From assembly GCA_018266215.1 (NCBI GenBank), contig JAFEAV010000040.1, positions 1 to 54,955 on the forward strand: DNA of 54,955 bases, read 5' to 3'. The notes beneath the pieces are model-generated. The model saw nothing but the letters and a program-made list of their open reading frames with translations. It did not search any database and was not told where the DNA came from. Shown here in pieces: positions 8,979-17,439 of the stretch. The stretch's first letter is position 1. Every line of letters begins with the position of its first letter. The translations under genes and the position numbers were made by a program. This DNA is from Cyanobacteria bacterium SZAS LIN-3 (lineage in GTDB: Bacteria; Cyanobacteriota; Vampirovibrionia; Obscuribacterales; Obscuribacteraceae).

Positions 8979-9454
8979 GCTTCGGGATCGCCTTCTCCAT
9001 CATAAAGATAGACGTCAAACCAGACCGGCAGATTGAAATTTGCCAGCCGTCTCATTATGGTTGGTGTCAGAGCCGGAGTGGTGTTCCAGGAAGCGGCGTG
9101 CCATCCGACAACGACATCGATCATGTAGCCTTCTCTCTGCAGCTCTTTGACCAGTCCGGCCCGACCGGAGAGTTGATCCAGAAGCCAGTCGATATGAGAA
9201 ATGGCGTCGTTGGACTTGATTGCCAGTCGCGATGAGAGCAGCCAGCCGCCCGATGGTGCGCGGTGCCCGGGGCGTTTGCGCCAACCGTATTCGTCGTCGT
9301 TGCGGCGCCAGGCCACCGATGGTTTGACGTCAAACCTTGCGGTGAGGCTATCGGGATCCAGATCCGGATGATAGATCCGGAACGTCGCCCGCACTCTTTC
9401 CGGCGTGGTGACCAGTTGAATGGGCTGGTTTGATGACTCTTCGGTGGTGCTCAT
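8975..9454 (-). CDS. DUF4279 domain protein
   Basis: This is a 159-residue cytosolic protein. The order of motifs (ATFRIYHPDLDPDSLTARF, then a WxxG/GWLLSSR strand, then helix HIDWLLDQL and a final FDVYLYD strand) matches DUF4279, a family of unknown function. A CAGGAAG Shine-Dalgarno precedes the ATG. It is convergent with the WD40-like gene and their stop codons overlap. Confidence 0.8.
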   Translation of the reverse strand: MSTTEESSNQPIQLVTTPERVRATFRIYHPDLDPDSLTARFDVKPSVAWRRNDDEYGWRKRPGHRAPSGGWLLSSRLAIKSNDAISHIDWLLDQLSGRAGLVKELQREGYMIDVVVGWHAASWNTTPALTPTIMRRLANFNLPVWFDVYLYDGEGDPEA

Positions 9455-9489
9455 TGCTTCCTGCGTTCCTTGGGGGCAAATTGTTTTTA

Positions 9490-10185
9490 CTATTTCTGAT
9501 TCTGGCTGTCGGTTTGGCTTTGACCCGTTGCCATATCTATGCGGTCGCCTTTTTCCAGGCGTGTCATGACACGCTTGTCGTCCGACGTGATACCGATTAT
9601 GGTGCCGGGATTACCGGCGGCGTCGTCCACCATCATGCCTGCCATGCCCGCCGGCATAATGCCGCTGTAAGTGCGCATGACTCCATCTTTGTATGAACTC
9701 AAGCCGGTGCGGCCTTCGGTGGCCAGTATTTCACTGCGCGTATCTTGTTTGTTGCCGTAGACGACAAGCTGTGAGAGCTCACCGTCTTTGCTTGGCGAAG
9801 CACACATAAAGATGCGGGGCTTGCCGTCACGACCATTGAGGAAAAGTGTCGGTGCGCCGTCCTCAGCAACGGACAGATCGGCCTTGACCATGTTGCTGTC
9901 GATCATATAAAGGAATGGTCCTTCATTTCTCTTTTCGTTGCCCAGGCCGATGGCGCAGCGCATGCTGCCTTTTGAGTCGTGCATGCGGATGCGGGGAGCA
10001 TCGTTGGAGTCGCAGCGAAGCGATATGCGCACTTTGCCGTGGCTGTCGAGGACGTTTAGCTGGCGAACGGCTACAGTGTCATTGCCGTGGGTGCTGTGCG
10101 CGGTGGCCAGGCCTCCCTGCAATCCCAGGACTACGCATCCTCCAATAACTCCACCAACTATGGTCGACAAAAACTGCCCGCGCAT
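9490..10185 (-). CDS. Membrane-anchored beta-repeat protein of unknown function
   Basis: The start at 10185 is chosen over 10209 because GGAGG lies upstream and an N-terminal membrane anchor or signal (FLSTIVGGVIGGCVVLGL) follows directly. The mature part of about 200 residues is built of short beta units around D-x-x-G-K-x-R-I motifs (LDSHGKVRIS, HDSKGSMR, GRDGKPRI), which suggests a stacked beta architecture facing the outside. No enzyme motif is seen. It is divergent from the XRE regulator gene. Confidence 0.65.
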   Translation of the reverse strand: MRGQFLSTIVGGVIGGCVVLGLQGGLATAHSTHGNDTVAVRQLNVLDSHGKVRISLRCDSNDAPRIRMHDSKGSMRCAIGLGNEKRNEGPFLYMIDSNMVKADLSVAEDGAPTLFLNGRDGKPRIFMCASPSKDGELSQLVVYGNKQDTRSEILATEGRTGLSSYKDGVMRTYSGIMPAGMAGMMVDDAAGNPGTIIGITSDDKRVMTRLEKGDRIDMATGQSQTDSQNQK

Positions 10186-10280
10186 GCAAACCTCCAGGCC
10201 CGTGGCCAAACGTACAGCTGAGGTGGATATTGTAACCGCTTGCCGCTATTGCCGGGTCTAATGGCCACCCCAGGGGCCTC

Positions 10281-10317
10281 TTGACGGTCGTGTAGTGTGT
10301 AGTATATGCTACACATT
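10281..10317 (+). promoter_or_regulatory. Promoter of the XRE gene with overlapping palindrome
   Basis: TTGACG (10281-10286) and TATGCT (10305-10310) form a sigma70-like pair with an 18-bp spacer. A perfect inverted repeat TGTGTAG-N6-CTACACA (10296-10315) covers the -10 box. The predicted RNA start at about 10317 is one base before the ATG at 10318, so the transcript would be leaderless. The palindrome is the obvious candidate site for autorepression by the XRE protein. Confidence 0.6.
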
Positions 10318-10689
10318 ATGAACGCATTTGGTGAATACATCAGACAGAAGAGAGAGCGTCTGCAAGCGGCGGACTCACAGGGTGCTGACTCCGGTCGCTA
10401 CTCCCTGCGCCGGGTAGCCGCCAGTGTGGAAATTGAGCCATCTTATTTGAGCAAAATCGAGCGCGGCCAACAGCCACCGCCCGGTGAGCGCACAATTTTG
10501 GCCCTGGCCCGCGAGCTGGAAGAAGACCCTGACGTACTTCTGGCAATGGCGGGCAAAGTATCGGAAGAACTCCAGCGCATTATCCGGTCGCGGCCGGAAT
10601 TGTTTGCTCAACTGATACGACAACTGAAGGACATACCCGATCACGCCGTACTGAAATTAGTCAGGGAAGTGCGCGATGGTGATTGGTAA
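10318..10689 (+). CDS. XRE-family helix-turn-helix regulator
   Basis: This protein of about 123 residues has an N-terminal Cro/C1-type helix-turn-helix: FGEYIRQKRERLQ, YSLRRVAASVEIEPSYLSKIERG, then a dimer-forming helical tail with LAMAGKVSEELQRIIRSRPEL. The upstream ATG at 10306 lies inside the promoter and is unlikely to be used. Downstream, 11 nt separate its stop from the next gene, whose Shine-Dalgarno overlaps this stop, so the two form an operon. The tail resembles XRE proteins that co-occur with peptidase or stress genes; the target here is probably its own promoter. Confidence 0.88.
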   Translation: MNAFGEYIRQKRERLQAADSQGADSGRYSLRRVAASVEIEPSYLSKIERGQQPPPGERTILALARELEEDPDVLLAMAGKVSEELQRIIRSRPELFAQLIRQLKDIPDHAVLKLVREVRDGDW

Positions 10690-10700
10690 AGGAGAGCGAA

Positions 10701-11801
10701 ATGATTGAGCTTAAGAATGACGCGCTGCAGGTGTCCTTTCCCGAGGTCCATCCGCGGGCCAAACTGAATCTTTTTTTCATGCGTACCCTGCGCATTCCCG
10801 ATGACGATCGCACCTACCCTCTGCCTCCCGGCCTGGGTACCTTTCCCCTGCGTCATGTTGATGATTTTGCAGCTAAATTGCCGGAGAAATGGCTGACCTT
10901 TGGTGGGGTAATGATGCCCATGTACCAGGCTGAAGCGCTCTGGCTGCGCTTTGACAGCGGCGACTATCCATTTGCCATCAAAGTTTCAACCGGCAAAATC
11001 AATGCCGTCACCGGCAAAAAATTTAAAAATGAGCTGGATTTTGACGAGCAAGATTATATGGTGACACCGCTCCAGCCCTGGCTTGACGGGTTTTGCGTCA
11101 AGCGCGGGACGATCCGACAATTTGTCGCCATGCCCCTCGATCAGGGTTATACAGTGGAAGAACAGGTGACCGGCAAAGCGGAATTTGGCGGTCTGCAAAT
11201 CATTGTCTATCCGATGAAGGCCTCGGTATTCGAGGCGCGTCAGAGGAAAGAGGAAGCTGAGAGAGCTTTGAGGAGTCAGCAAAATAATCTCTGGGGCAGC
11301 CCTGGCTCCGCCGGTGGTTGGGGCGCACCACCTCCTTCTCCCTCATCTTTTACCGCACCGGCAGCGGCCGGTATCGCTCGCTCGCCTCAGCCCAGTCAGC
11401 CCCAGAGTATGGGCATGGGCGCAGGTGGTCGCATGCAACAGCAAATAGTGGATGATCCGTTTAACCCCGATGACTGGGATACTAATAATTGCAGTCGCTG
11501 TTTTATTCACTTGTTGAACTCCGCAACGTGGGAGTCCGTGACTGGCTCTCCACCTCCCTGCCAGCCGCCGACTGCAGCCGACTACAACAAATACAATCTC
11601 CCCTGGTTTGACTACTATGATGAAAATGTCAAGGCATTGAAAGGCTCCACCATTTTGAGAAAAGTAAAGTCGGTCTACGAAATTGCCGAGGAAGAAGAAC
11701 TCGAAGACGAGCTTCCTCCAAACGTTTCCTACGTACCGAAAAATGTGCAAAATTTGTCTCCCAAGCGTTCGAAAGATCAGGTGCGAGACGGTGACTTCTA
11801 A
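10701..11801 (+). CDS. Conserved protein of unknown function, partner of XRE regulator
   Basis: The ATG at 10701 has a strong AAAGGAG 6 nt upstream and is preferred to 10683. In this protein of about 366 residues, the first 190 (FPEVHPRAKLNLFFMRTLRIPDD, PLPPGLGTFPLRHVDDF, FGGLQIIVYPMK) look like a widely distributed uncharacterised bacterial domain. A charged helix, then a Gly/Pro/Ser/Gln low-complexity linker (about 195-250) and an acidic C-terminal part containing NNCSRCF follow. No signal peptide is present. Operon position behind an XRE regulator suggests that the regulator controls it or senses through it. Confidence 0.75.
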   Translation: MIELKNDALQVSFPEVHPRAKLNLFFMRTLRIPDDDRTYPLPPGLGTFPLRHVDDFAAKLPEKWLTFGGVMMPMYQAEALWLRFDSGDYPFAIKVSTGKINAVTGKKFKNELDFDEQDYMVTPLQPWLDGFCVKRGTIRQFVAMPLDQGYTVEEQVTGKAEFGGLQIIVYPMKASVFEARQRKEEAERALRSQQNNLWGSPGSAGGWGAPPPSPSSFTAPAAAGIARSPQPSQPQSMGMGAGGRMQQQIVDDPFNPDDWDTNNCSRCFIHLLNSATWESVTGSPPPCQPPTAADYNKYNLPWFDYYDENVKALKGSTILRKVKSVYEIAEEEELEDELPPNVSYVPKNVQNLSPKRSKDQVRDGDF

Positions 11802-12519
11802 AATCAGTTGGCGGGCGAGGAAATTTTTCCTGGCTCTGCAACTAACTTCTCTGCTGGCGCTGCCGACTTTTGCCCAGGCACCGCAATCTAAGCGTCTAGT
11901 CTGGCACTATTGCAACGTCGGGCATAAATTTGCCGAATCTGGTGACTATAATGCTGCCATCGCCAACTTTTCCAAAGCGTTGACCATTGATCCCGATGAT
12001 ATTACTTCGCGCAAGGAGCGAGCGGCGTCCTATCTTGGGGTTGGTCGAAATGCCGATGCCCTGGCCGACTACGACAGGATCATAGCTCTCAAACCCGATG
12101 TGGAACGCTACTATCAAGAGCGCGCATTGACCAATGAGAAGCTGCACAGACTCGATAAGGCGCTTCTCGATTACGATCAGATAATCCGGCTCAACCCAAC
12201 GCGCGATACCCCGCATTATCGCAAGGCCGCTCTCTATGAGACTCTTCATGACTACAGTAAGGCCGTCGCCGAGTACAGTTTGGTCATCGCGCGCAATCCC
12301 AAAGATGACGAGGCTTATACGAAGCGCGGACACGCGAATTTTTTGCGGGCTGATTATAAGAGTGCGCTCAAGGATCTGACCGAGGCAATTAAACTGGATC
12401 CCGGTTACGCTGCGCGCGCTTATGCCGAGCGCAGTAAAGTCTATGAAAAGCTGGGCAAAAATGATTTAGCTGAACAGGACCGTCAGAAGGCGAAATCACT
12501 TAATGCACGCGACCAGTAA
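11791..12519 (+). CDS. Secreted TPR-repeat protein
   Basis: The open frame reaches back to 11683, but a GTG at 11791 puts a proper signal peptide at the N-terminus (RKFFLALQLTSLLALPTFAQA). The mature part has about six tetratricopeptide repeats in series, for example GDYNAAIANFSKALTIDP, RLDKALLDYDQIIRLNP and ADYKSALKDLTEAIKLDP. It is a protein-protein interaction scaffold outside the cytoplasm. It overlaps the preceding gene by 11 nt and the next by 17 nt, consistent with one transcript. Confidence 0.8.
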   Translation: MTSKISWRARKFFLALQLTSLLALPTFAQAPQSKRLVWHYCNVGHKFAESGDYNAAIANFSKALTIDPDDITSRKERAASYLGVGRNADALADYDRIIALKPDVERYYQERALTNEKLHRLDKALLDYDQIIRLNPTRDTPHYRKAALYETLHDYSKAVAEYSLVIARNPKDDEAYTKRGHANFLRADYKSALKDLTEAIKLDPGYAARAYAERSKVYEKLGKNDLAEQDRQKAKSLNARDQ

Positions 12520-13291
12520 TATTGGATTGGCCCATTGTCGCTTGCTGTCGTTCGGTCTCACTTGCCTGCTGGTGTGGCATCTTCCCGCATGGGCGCAGCC
12601 TCTCCAGGGTGGCGTTGAGGAACGGGCGGAGATTGGCCCTGTGGCTCCGCCGCTGCAGGCCGGTGCTACCTTTGATGAGCGCAATCTGCCGGCTCTGCAT
12701 ACGACGCGCGGCTGGTATATGGTGCCCAACTGGTTTGCCGGTCTCTGGCATCGGGAGACGCAAACCGACAAGGTTGGCCTCTTTCGCACAGTGACCCATG
12801 CCTCCCGGCGCGACCGTATGCGAGGCTATCAAATCGACCGCAAGGGTCGCATCTGGCAGGCGCACGACGAGCCAAATGTTGTCGTCGTCGACACCGGTCG
12901 CTCCCTCGACTATATATTGGACCGCGTTTTGCAACCGCTTACTGTGAGCGACGATGTCGTTGTGATTCGCTTTATAGGCTCGGATATCGTTGTCGACAAG
13001 GGCAGTCGCAAGATTATTCGCTCCGGTCAGCGAGAAGAGGTCCAGGAAATTAAGCCCGGGCCCAATAACACTTTGCGATGCCATTCGAAGCTGACACGGT
13101 TTGATCAAAACGGCAATCGGCTCAATACTATTTCTGGCGGCTGGGAAGAGTATTTGCTCCGGCCATTTCAGCCTCTCGACTTTTATGAGGGGCGCAATTA
13201 TTTCCAGGATTTCTGCCAGTATCTGGAGAACACTAATCAGGCAGACGCCATACCCGACCGCCGGCCCGCCTTCGGTCCGCCGCAGCGGTAA
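12503..13291 (+). CDS. Secreted protein of unknown function
   Basis: This 262-residue protein has a signal peptide (LLSFGLTCLLVWHLPAWAQ). The mature part is rich in aromatic and Arg residues, with a GWYMVPNWFAGLWHRETQT segment and an IDRKGRIWQAHDE segment. I do not recognise a family. The start overlaps the TPR gene by 17 nt. A long minus-strand frame covers the same DNA, but the plus frame is preferred because of the signal peptide and the operon-like overlap. Confidence 0.65.
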   Translation: MHATSNIGLAHCRLLSFGLTCLLVWHLPAWAQPLQGGVEERAEIGPVAPPLQAGATFDERNLPALHTTRGWYMVPNWFAGLWHRETQTDKVGLFRTVTHASRRDRMRGYQIDRKGRIWQAHDEPNVVVVDTGRSLDYILDRVLQPLTVSDDVVVIRFIGSDIVVDKGSRKIIRSGQREEVQEIKPGPNNTLRCHSKLTRFDQNGNRLNTISGGWEEYLLRPFQPLDFYEGRNYFQDFCQYLENTNQADAIPDRRPAFGPPQR

Positions 13292-13451
13292 TAAGCGGCA
13301 GTCGACGTTGTCAAGCGGATAGCTGTCAATCTTTTCGCCCTGGTAAAAATTTGGTATGGCCCCACCCCTGGCTGCTTTCCCGGGCGGGTTTCGTCCGGCG
13401 CCGGTCGTGGCATGTATATATCGGACCCGGTGTTTTTTTAGGAGAGGAATC

Positions 13452-14018
13452 ATGGGCAAGCACACTGAAGTTGACGAAGCACACAAACCGTCAACTCATC
13501 CACCATCCGATGGACCTAATGCGTTGCATCAGGACGCCTATACTCCGCCCCTCAACCACAGGGTGATGAACAAAGACGGTACGATACAGCCGGGTCACTG
13601 TGCACCCGGGCCGAAGCTGACCGACCTTTCGATCGATGTGCCTAATGTCCACGTCCACGACACGCCGCGCCGTGACGATAGCTATGCCGAGAGGCAGGCG
13701 GCGCTCAAGCGCGAAGTGGAAATCTCCAATCCCCACTACCGCGAGCTGGCCAAATCCGGCGCCGAGTTTCTGGCTATTAACGGTGGATTTAACCTGCAGA
13801 TGAAGAATGCTCTGGAGGAGGCTCGCCAGAGTGACGTTTCTATGAAGACCGGCCACAAGCACGTCGATGATTTGCTCAAATACGTCAACGCCGAAAATTG
13901 CGGCGGCTTCTATACTCTGCGTCGGACCGGGAACAACATCCAGGTTTTTGACACTCATTACAGTGAAACGAAACCGCAGGGCACATTTAACTTGAACAAG
14001 AGAGATTGGGTCCGGTAG
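13452..14018 (+). CDS. Protein of unknown function
   Basis: This protein of about 189 residues starts at an ATG with a good AGGAGAGG Shine-Dalgarno. The first 60 residues are hydrophilic, His/Pro/Asp-rich and probably disordered. The C-terminal half is compact and ends in a strand-rich segment (GGFYTLRRTGNNIQVFDTH). No signal peptide or known motif is seen. An intrinsic terminator follows at 14047, so it is the last gene of its unit. Confidence 0.6.
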   Translation: MGKHTEVDEAHKPSTHPPSDGPNALHQDAYTPPLNHRVMNKDGTIQPGHCAPGPKLTDLSIDVPNVHVHDTPRRDDSYAERQAALKREVEISNPHYRELAKSGAEFLAINGGFNLQMKNALEEARQSDVSMKTGHKHVDDLLKYVNAENCGGFYTLRRTGNNIQVFDTHYSETKPQGTFNLNKRDWVR

Positions 14019-14046
14019 ATCGTTTCGCACTAATTAGATACTAAAT

Positions 14047-14086
14047 GTGGTGGCTTTCTCGCGAAAACCACCACGTTTTTCTTTTT
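14047..14086 (+). terminator. Intrinsic terminator
   Basis: Seven-bp arms GTGGTGG (14047-14053) and CCACCAC (14068-14074), with an inner TTTC/GAAA stem, are followed by a T-rich tract (14076-14086). It lies 29 bp after the stop at 14018. Confidence 0.75.
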
Positions 14087-14094
14087 ACCATTAG

Positions 14095-14370
14095 CTAGTC
14101 CAGGAGTGCCAGAGCGGCGTCGAGGTCGCGGGGCCGGACATTGTGCAGCACCCGGACAACTTCATCGCCCCGCGATACCTGGGGCAGGCGGTCGTCGGAG
14201 CAACCCATCGCGCTCAAACAGCTGGAAACTTCGGATGGACCATCCAAAAAGCCACTTTTGAGCGGCGTACCGCTGGCATTGGCGATGTCTACCCGGAAAC
14301 TTTGCTCGGTTGGCTCGGGATCGTAGGTGACATAGACATAAATGCGGCTGCAAAAGGTGTTTTTGTTCAT
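14095..14370 (-). CDS. Small protein of unknown function
   Basis: This is a 91-residue cytosolic protein with a strand-rich first half (RIYVYVTYDPEPTEQSFRVDIAN) and a C-terminal helix. There is no known motif and the Shine-Dalgarno is weak. It stands alone, convergent to the gene ending at 14018. I regard it as probable because the translation looks balanced and the frame fills the gap. Confidence 0.45.
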   Translation of the reverse strand: MNKNTFCSRIYVYVTYDPEPTEQSFRVDIANASGTPLKSGFLDGPSEVSSCLSAMGCSDDRLPQVSRGDEVVRVLHNVRPRDLDAALALLD

Positions 14371-14610
14371 TCTGGCCGTCCTGCCGTGTTGGTTGTCTTC
14401 AGCCTAGAGGTGTGGGCCGGAAGGGACAACACGGTTATCCGCAGAAGCTGAGAATTAAGGCTGGCGTCCGGCCCGTGACAATGTCGACCAATATTATCCT
14501 GCCGGTGCCCTTGAGTCCGGCTTTGTTGATCACCTTAACTCGGCGCCGCTTACCAAAGAGATTCGCTGCCGAGTGCCGATCCATTGATGCAGATGGAGCC
14601 AAGCGAAGCC

Positions 14611-15855
14611 CTAGAAGGCTATTCCATCAGCAAGTGCATTCTTTTGCATAGCTGCGATTATCTGGTCGTACATACCCTGTGCTTTCACGTCGGCTCCCAC
14701 CGCTCCCCAGAAGTGCATTGAAGTGATGTTTGTTTCCTGCACCCGCTGGAGTATTTCTTGCGGAGTTCCGGATTCCTGGTTCTCACCGATTGTCATCAAA
14801 TGGTGGTTGACTATGTATTCGTAGTCACCTGGAGCCAGATACGATCCCGCATCCTTGTCTCTGTATTCAGTGCCGTGTGATTCGCCGATACTGTCGTTTT
14901 GCATGATTACATTTGCCGGTGGGTTATCTCCGAATATATCGCGCACCAGACCGACGTATCTGAATGCCACCGGCGTGTCCGGCAGAGCCTTTGAAAAGCC
15001 GTCATAGATATCTTTGGCCAGAGCGGCATTCCCGTCGTTGCCATTGGTGCTCCGATTCCACTCGCCCCAGGCCCCTACGAAGCCGAGCTCTACAGCCCCA
15101 ATTGTGTCTTCGTTTTTGCTCAGAATCGGAGCGACTTGTGCCAGTTGCGCCTTGATCAAATCGGCCGGTGCATCTGCTCCGCCGGCTTCTTGCGTGTAAT
15201 TAAATAGTGTAATCATAGGCATGCCGGCGGCACGCGCCGCTGCATAATCTCGGTCTAAAAATGCGAGCTCGGATGCGTTGAGAAGTCGGTCGTTCGGCAG
15301 CTGGTATATGTCGCGGACCCCTGAAATGCCCTGGGCTTTCATTGCCAGTAAATCACTGGTGCTGAGATTGGTCGGATTTTCGTCGAGTACGGACAAAGTT
15401 TGAGTCAGCGCCCCGACAGGCATTTTATTCAGGCCTGGAACCTTGCCAGTCGTGTCGCCGACGACAGAGGGCGTGTCGGAGACCGGAGGCGTGGTATCAA
15501 TGACTGGCGGCGTGGTGTCAGTGACGGGAGGTGCTGTCTCCGTGACGGGAGTCGGAGTATCAGCTGTTGCTACCGGCGGCTTACCGTCGTTTGAATGGTG
15601 GTGACTATGGTCGTGGTGGTGACCTCGATGATGTTCATGCCTTGTTTGGGTATCGGAATGGTTCAAGGACTGAAAAATGTCGGGAATGTCAAGGTGTTCG
15701 CCGCTTCCTTGGCTTGTCGGGGGCTCTTTCTTGTGTTCATATTTGAAATTCTGTTTGTCGTAGCATTCATGAACTGCTGCCTGAATGCCACTGTCAGTAG
15801 TGCTTTGATTTGGCGGCTGATGGTCTAGCTGAGAATCAAAACAATGATTGGTCAT
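14611..15855 (-). CDS. DUF4874-like TIM-barrel protein with His-rich linker
   Basis: The ATG at 15855 (GCGAGG upstream) gives about 414 residues. Residues 1-70 are polar. Residues 73-88 are a His-rich run (HEHHRGHHHDHSHHH), followed by Thr/Pro repeats of the type PPVTDTT (about 100-130). From about 150 the protein resembles DUF4874 glycoside-hydrolase-like barrels, with MITLFNYTQE and the family-like VELGFVGAWGEWNRS, then VAFRYVGLVRDIFGD. No signal peptide is visible, which is odd for a domain usually found outside the cell. The His-rich stretch could bind metal (inference). Confidence 0.65.
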   Translation of the reverse strand: MTNHCFDSQLDHQPPNQSTTDSGIQAAVHECYDKQNFKYEHKKEPPTSQGSGEHLDIPDIFQSLNHSDTQTRHEHHRGHHHDHSHHHSNDGKPPVATADTPTPVTETAPPVTDTTPPVIDTTPPVSDTPSVVGDTTGKVPGLNKMPVGALTQTLSVLDENPTNLSTSDLLAMKAQGISGVRDIYQLPNDRLLNASELAFLDRDYAAARAAGMPMITLFNYTQEAGGADAPADLIKAQLAQVAPILSKNEDTIGAVELGFVGAWGEWNRSTNGNDGNAALAKDIYDGFSKALPDTPVAFRYVGLVRDIFGDNPPANVIMQNDSIGESHGTEYRDKDAGSYLAPGDYEYIVNHHLMTIGENQESGTPQEILQRVQETNITSMHFWGAVGADVKAQGMYDQIIAAMQKNALADGIAF

Positions 15856-16047
15856 ATGCCTCGCTTCGCCGTTGACCGGCGGTATGGAGCAGTAGCACAA
15901 GTGTAGTAAGCGTTCGCCGTAATCGTTCTTGAGGGCAAGAGAACGATGCTAAATGATGCATAGTGGCAAATCTTGGCCAGCAAGATTAGAGGCTGCGAAT
16001 CCGGCCGTATCAAAGATTCTAGTGGGACGCCCGCAGCTTGTCGAAAC

Positions 16048-16431
16048 TCAGTTGTTTTTCTTGGAGCCGGCCTTCTTCTTGTAGGGAGCCGCATCCCAGT
16101 AAACAAAAAGGGACTGTTTCTCCAGTCTGTAGATCTGCCCAAGTTTGCCCAGGCCTGACTCTCTGTGCGCCGGCTTGCCGTCCTTATCGACGAAGTTGCC
16201 GGGTTTGTCACCGCTTGGGCTCAGCTCATAGGACGTGCCATTTTTCAGGTCGATGTTGATATAGCCCTGCCGCTGCGAAAATGTGCAGAGGCCAGAGTAG
16301 GTCGCCTTATCATCGCCCTTCGGGAAAACGTCGCAGCGAGCTTCGACTGTATCAGCGTAGGCAGCAGTAGCAAAAGTTACGGAAGTAGTGAGCATTACTG
16401 CGCTGGCAAGTATTTGCGAAATTTTGAACAT
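16048..16431 (-). CDS. Small secreted protein of unknown function
   Basis: The ATG at 16431 starts a signal peptide (MFKISQILASAVMLTTSV ... AYA) and leaves a mature protein of about 100 residues. Motifs are a single Cys pair (ARCDVF, GLCTFSQRQGYINIDL), a strand-rich core and a very basic C-terminus (YKKKAGSKKNN). The Cys pair probably forms a disulfide in the periplasm. I do not recognise a family. Confidence 0.65.
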   Translation of the reverse strand: MFKISQILASAVMLTTSVTFATAAYADTVEARCDVFPKGDDKATYSGLCTFSQRQGYINIDLKNGTSYELSPSGDKPGNFVDKDGKPAHRESGLGKLGQIYRLEKQSLFVYWDAAPYKKKAGSKKNN

Positions 16432-16516
16432 GATTGATTCTCTGTTGAGCCGAAGCTGCCGAGAATCATAGCGTAAGCAATAAGGGCGTTGCAAATGATT
16501 CCGGCACTCACCTTTT

Positions 16517-16544
16517 AGCCACTATTGGTAGTGGCTTGTTTTTC
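16517..16544 (+). terminator. Hairpin plus T-tract upstream of a plus-strand gene
   Basis: AGCCACTA (16517-16524) and TAGTGGCT (16529-16536) form an 8-bp stem with a TTGG loop, followed by TGTTTTT. It reads as an intrinsic terminator on the plus strand, yet no plus-strand gene ends nearby. It could end an antisense or leader RNA. Confidence 0.5.
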
Positions 16545-16636
16545 GGGCGTCTAACAGCTCCGCAATCCTGATTTATAGATATTTGTCAATATGATAGATT
16601 GATGTCCAATTATCACCTTTGTGGAGCAATCATTCT

Positions 16637-17416
16637 GTGATTCTTCTTCCTCTTAGGCGATTCCTGGTGGCCCTCTGCGTCGCCGGAGTAGCTGCTTCCA
16701 CCGCATATCTTAGCCCTGGCGCTTTTGCTATCAGCAAGCAGGAGCTTGAGACGAGCTTGCCCGACAGTGCGACGGTTGACAAGCTTGCCAAGGTAAAGGT
16801 CGGCCTGCCATTTATTGAAAGTCTCGCTTCAGCTGCTTCGGATCTGCATGATTATCAGTGCTTCTGTCAGCTGTTTACGCTCAAGCAGAATGAGTGGAAG
16901 GACTACGGCGGTGCGCTTGTCTCTTTCAAGCAGCGCGAACTCCTGCGGGCGGAAATCAAATCGCTTGACTATCGCAATGGTTCGGTTATTGTTCGCCAGA
17001 GCGATGGCGTTCTGCGGGGCAAGGGCGGTGGTACTCTTGGACTGATCAAAATGACGCTGAAGCCGGATTCGCGCACTTTGAGGTTGCCGACGGGATTTAG
17101 CCTGGCTAAGAGTGATTTCTTGTCCCTGTCGAACGCACTGAAACAGCAGTTGGCTGCCGGTGCTCTGGCGACTGTTTCTCCGCCGGTTAAAATCGCTCCT
17201 TTCAAACAGCCGGTTTTGATTTTGTTGATGCGAGATAAAAATGGTGTGGAGGAGACAGCGGTTGGCACCGCCTTCGTGCACGTCGTCTATTTAAATCCGA
17301 AGACGAAGATTCCCGTTGCCTGGAATACTTATAAAGACGGGCACCCTAACGCCTTCGTGTTCTTTGATCAACTTGATTTTAATAAGGGCTTGTCCGACAG
17401 TTTGTTCACTTTGTAG
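16637..17416 (+). CDS. Secreted DUF1571/LolA-like protein
   Basis: The GTG at 16637 is chosen because TGTGGAG lies 9 nt upstream and a signal peptide follows (RRFLVALCVAGVAAS ... GAFA). The protein of about 259 residues has the strand pattern of DUF1571/outer-membrane lipoprotein-sorting-like proteins: HDYQCFCQLFTLKQNEW early, then repeated long strands, and a final NTYKDGHPNAFVFFDQLDF with NKGLSDSLF. It would act in the periplasm, perhaps binding a lipid or lipoprotein. The family match is by pattern only. Confidence 0.6.
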   Translation: MILLPLRRFLVALCVAGVAASTAYLSPGAFAISKQELETSLPDSATVDKLAKVKVGLPFIESLASAASDLHDYQCFCQLFTLKQNEWKDYGGALVSFKQRELLRAEIKSLDYRNGSVIVRQSDGVLRGKGGGTLGLIKMTLKPDSRTLRLPTGFSLAKSDFLSLSNALKQQLAAGALATVSPPVKIAPFKQPVLILLMRDKNGVEETAVGTAFVHVVYLNPKTKIPVAWNTYKDGHPNAFVFFDQLDFNKGLSDSLFTL

Positions 17417-17439
17417 TTTTGAATTTGAGGATTTTTGAA

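Noticed and set aside
12500..13486. 328-codon minus-strand ORF
   Set aside because: It is antisense to the signal-peptide-bearing plus-strand gene at 12503, which overlaps its operon neighbour. The minus translation has no signal or motif.
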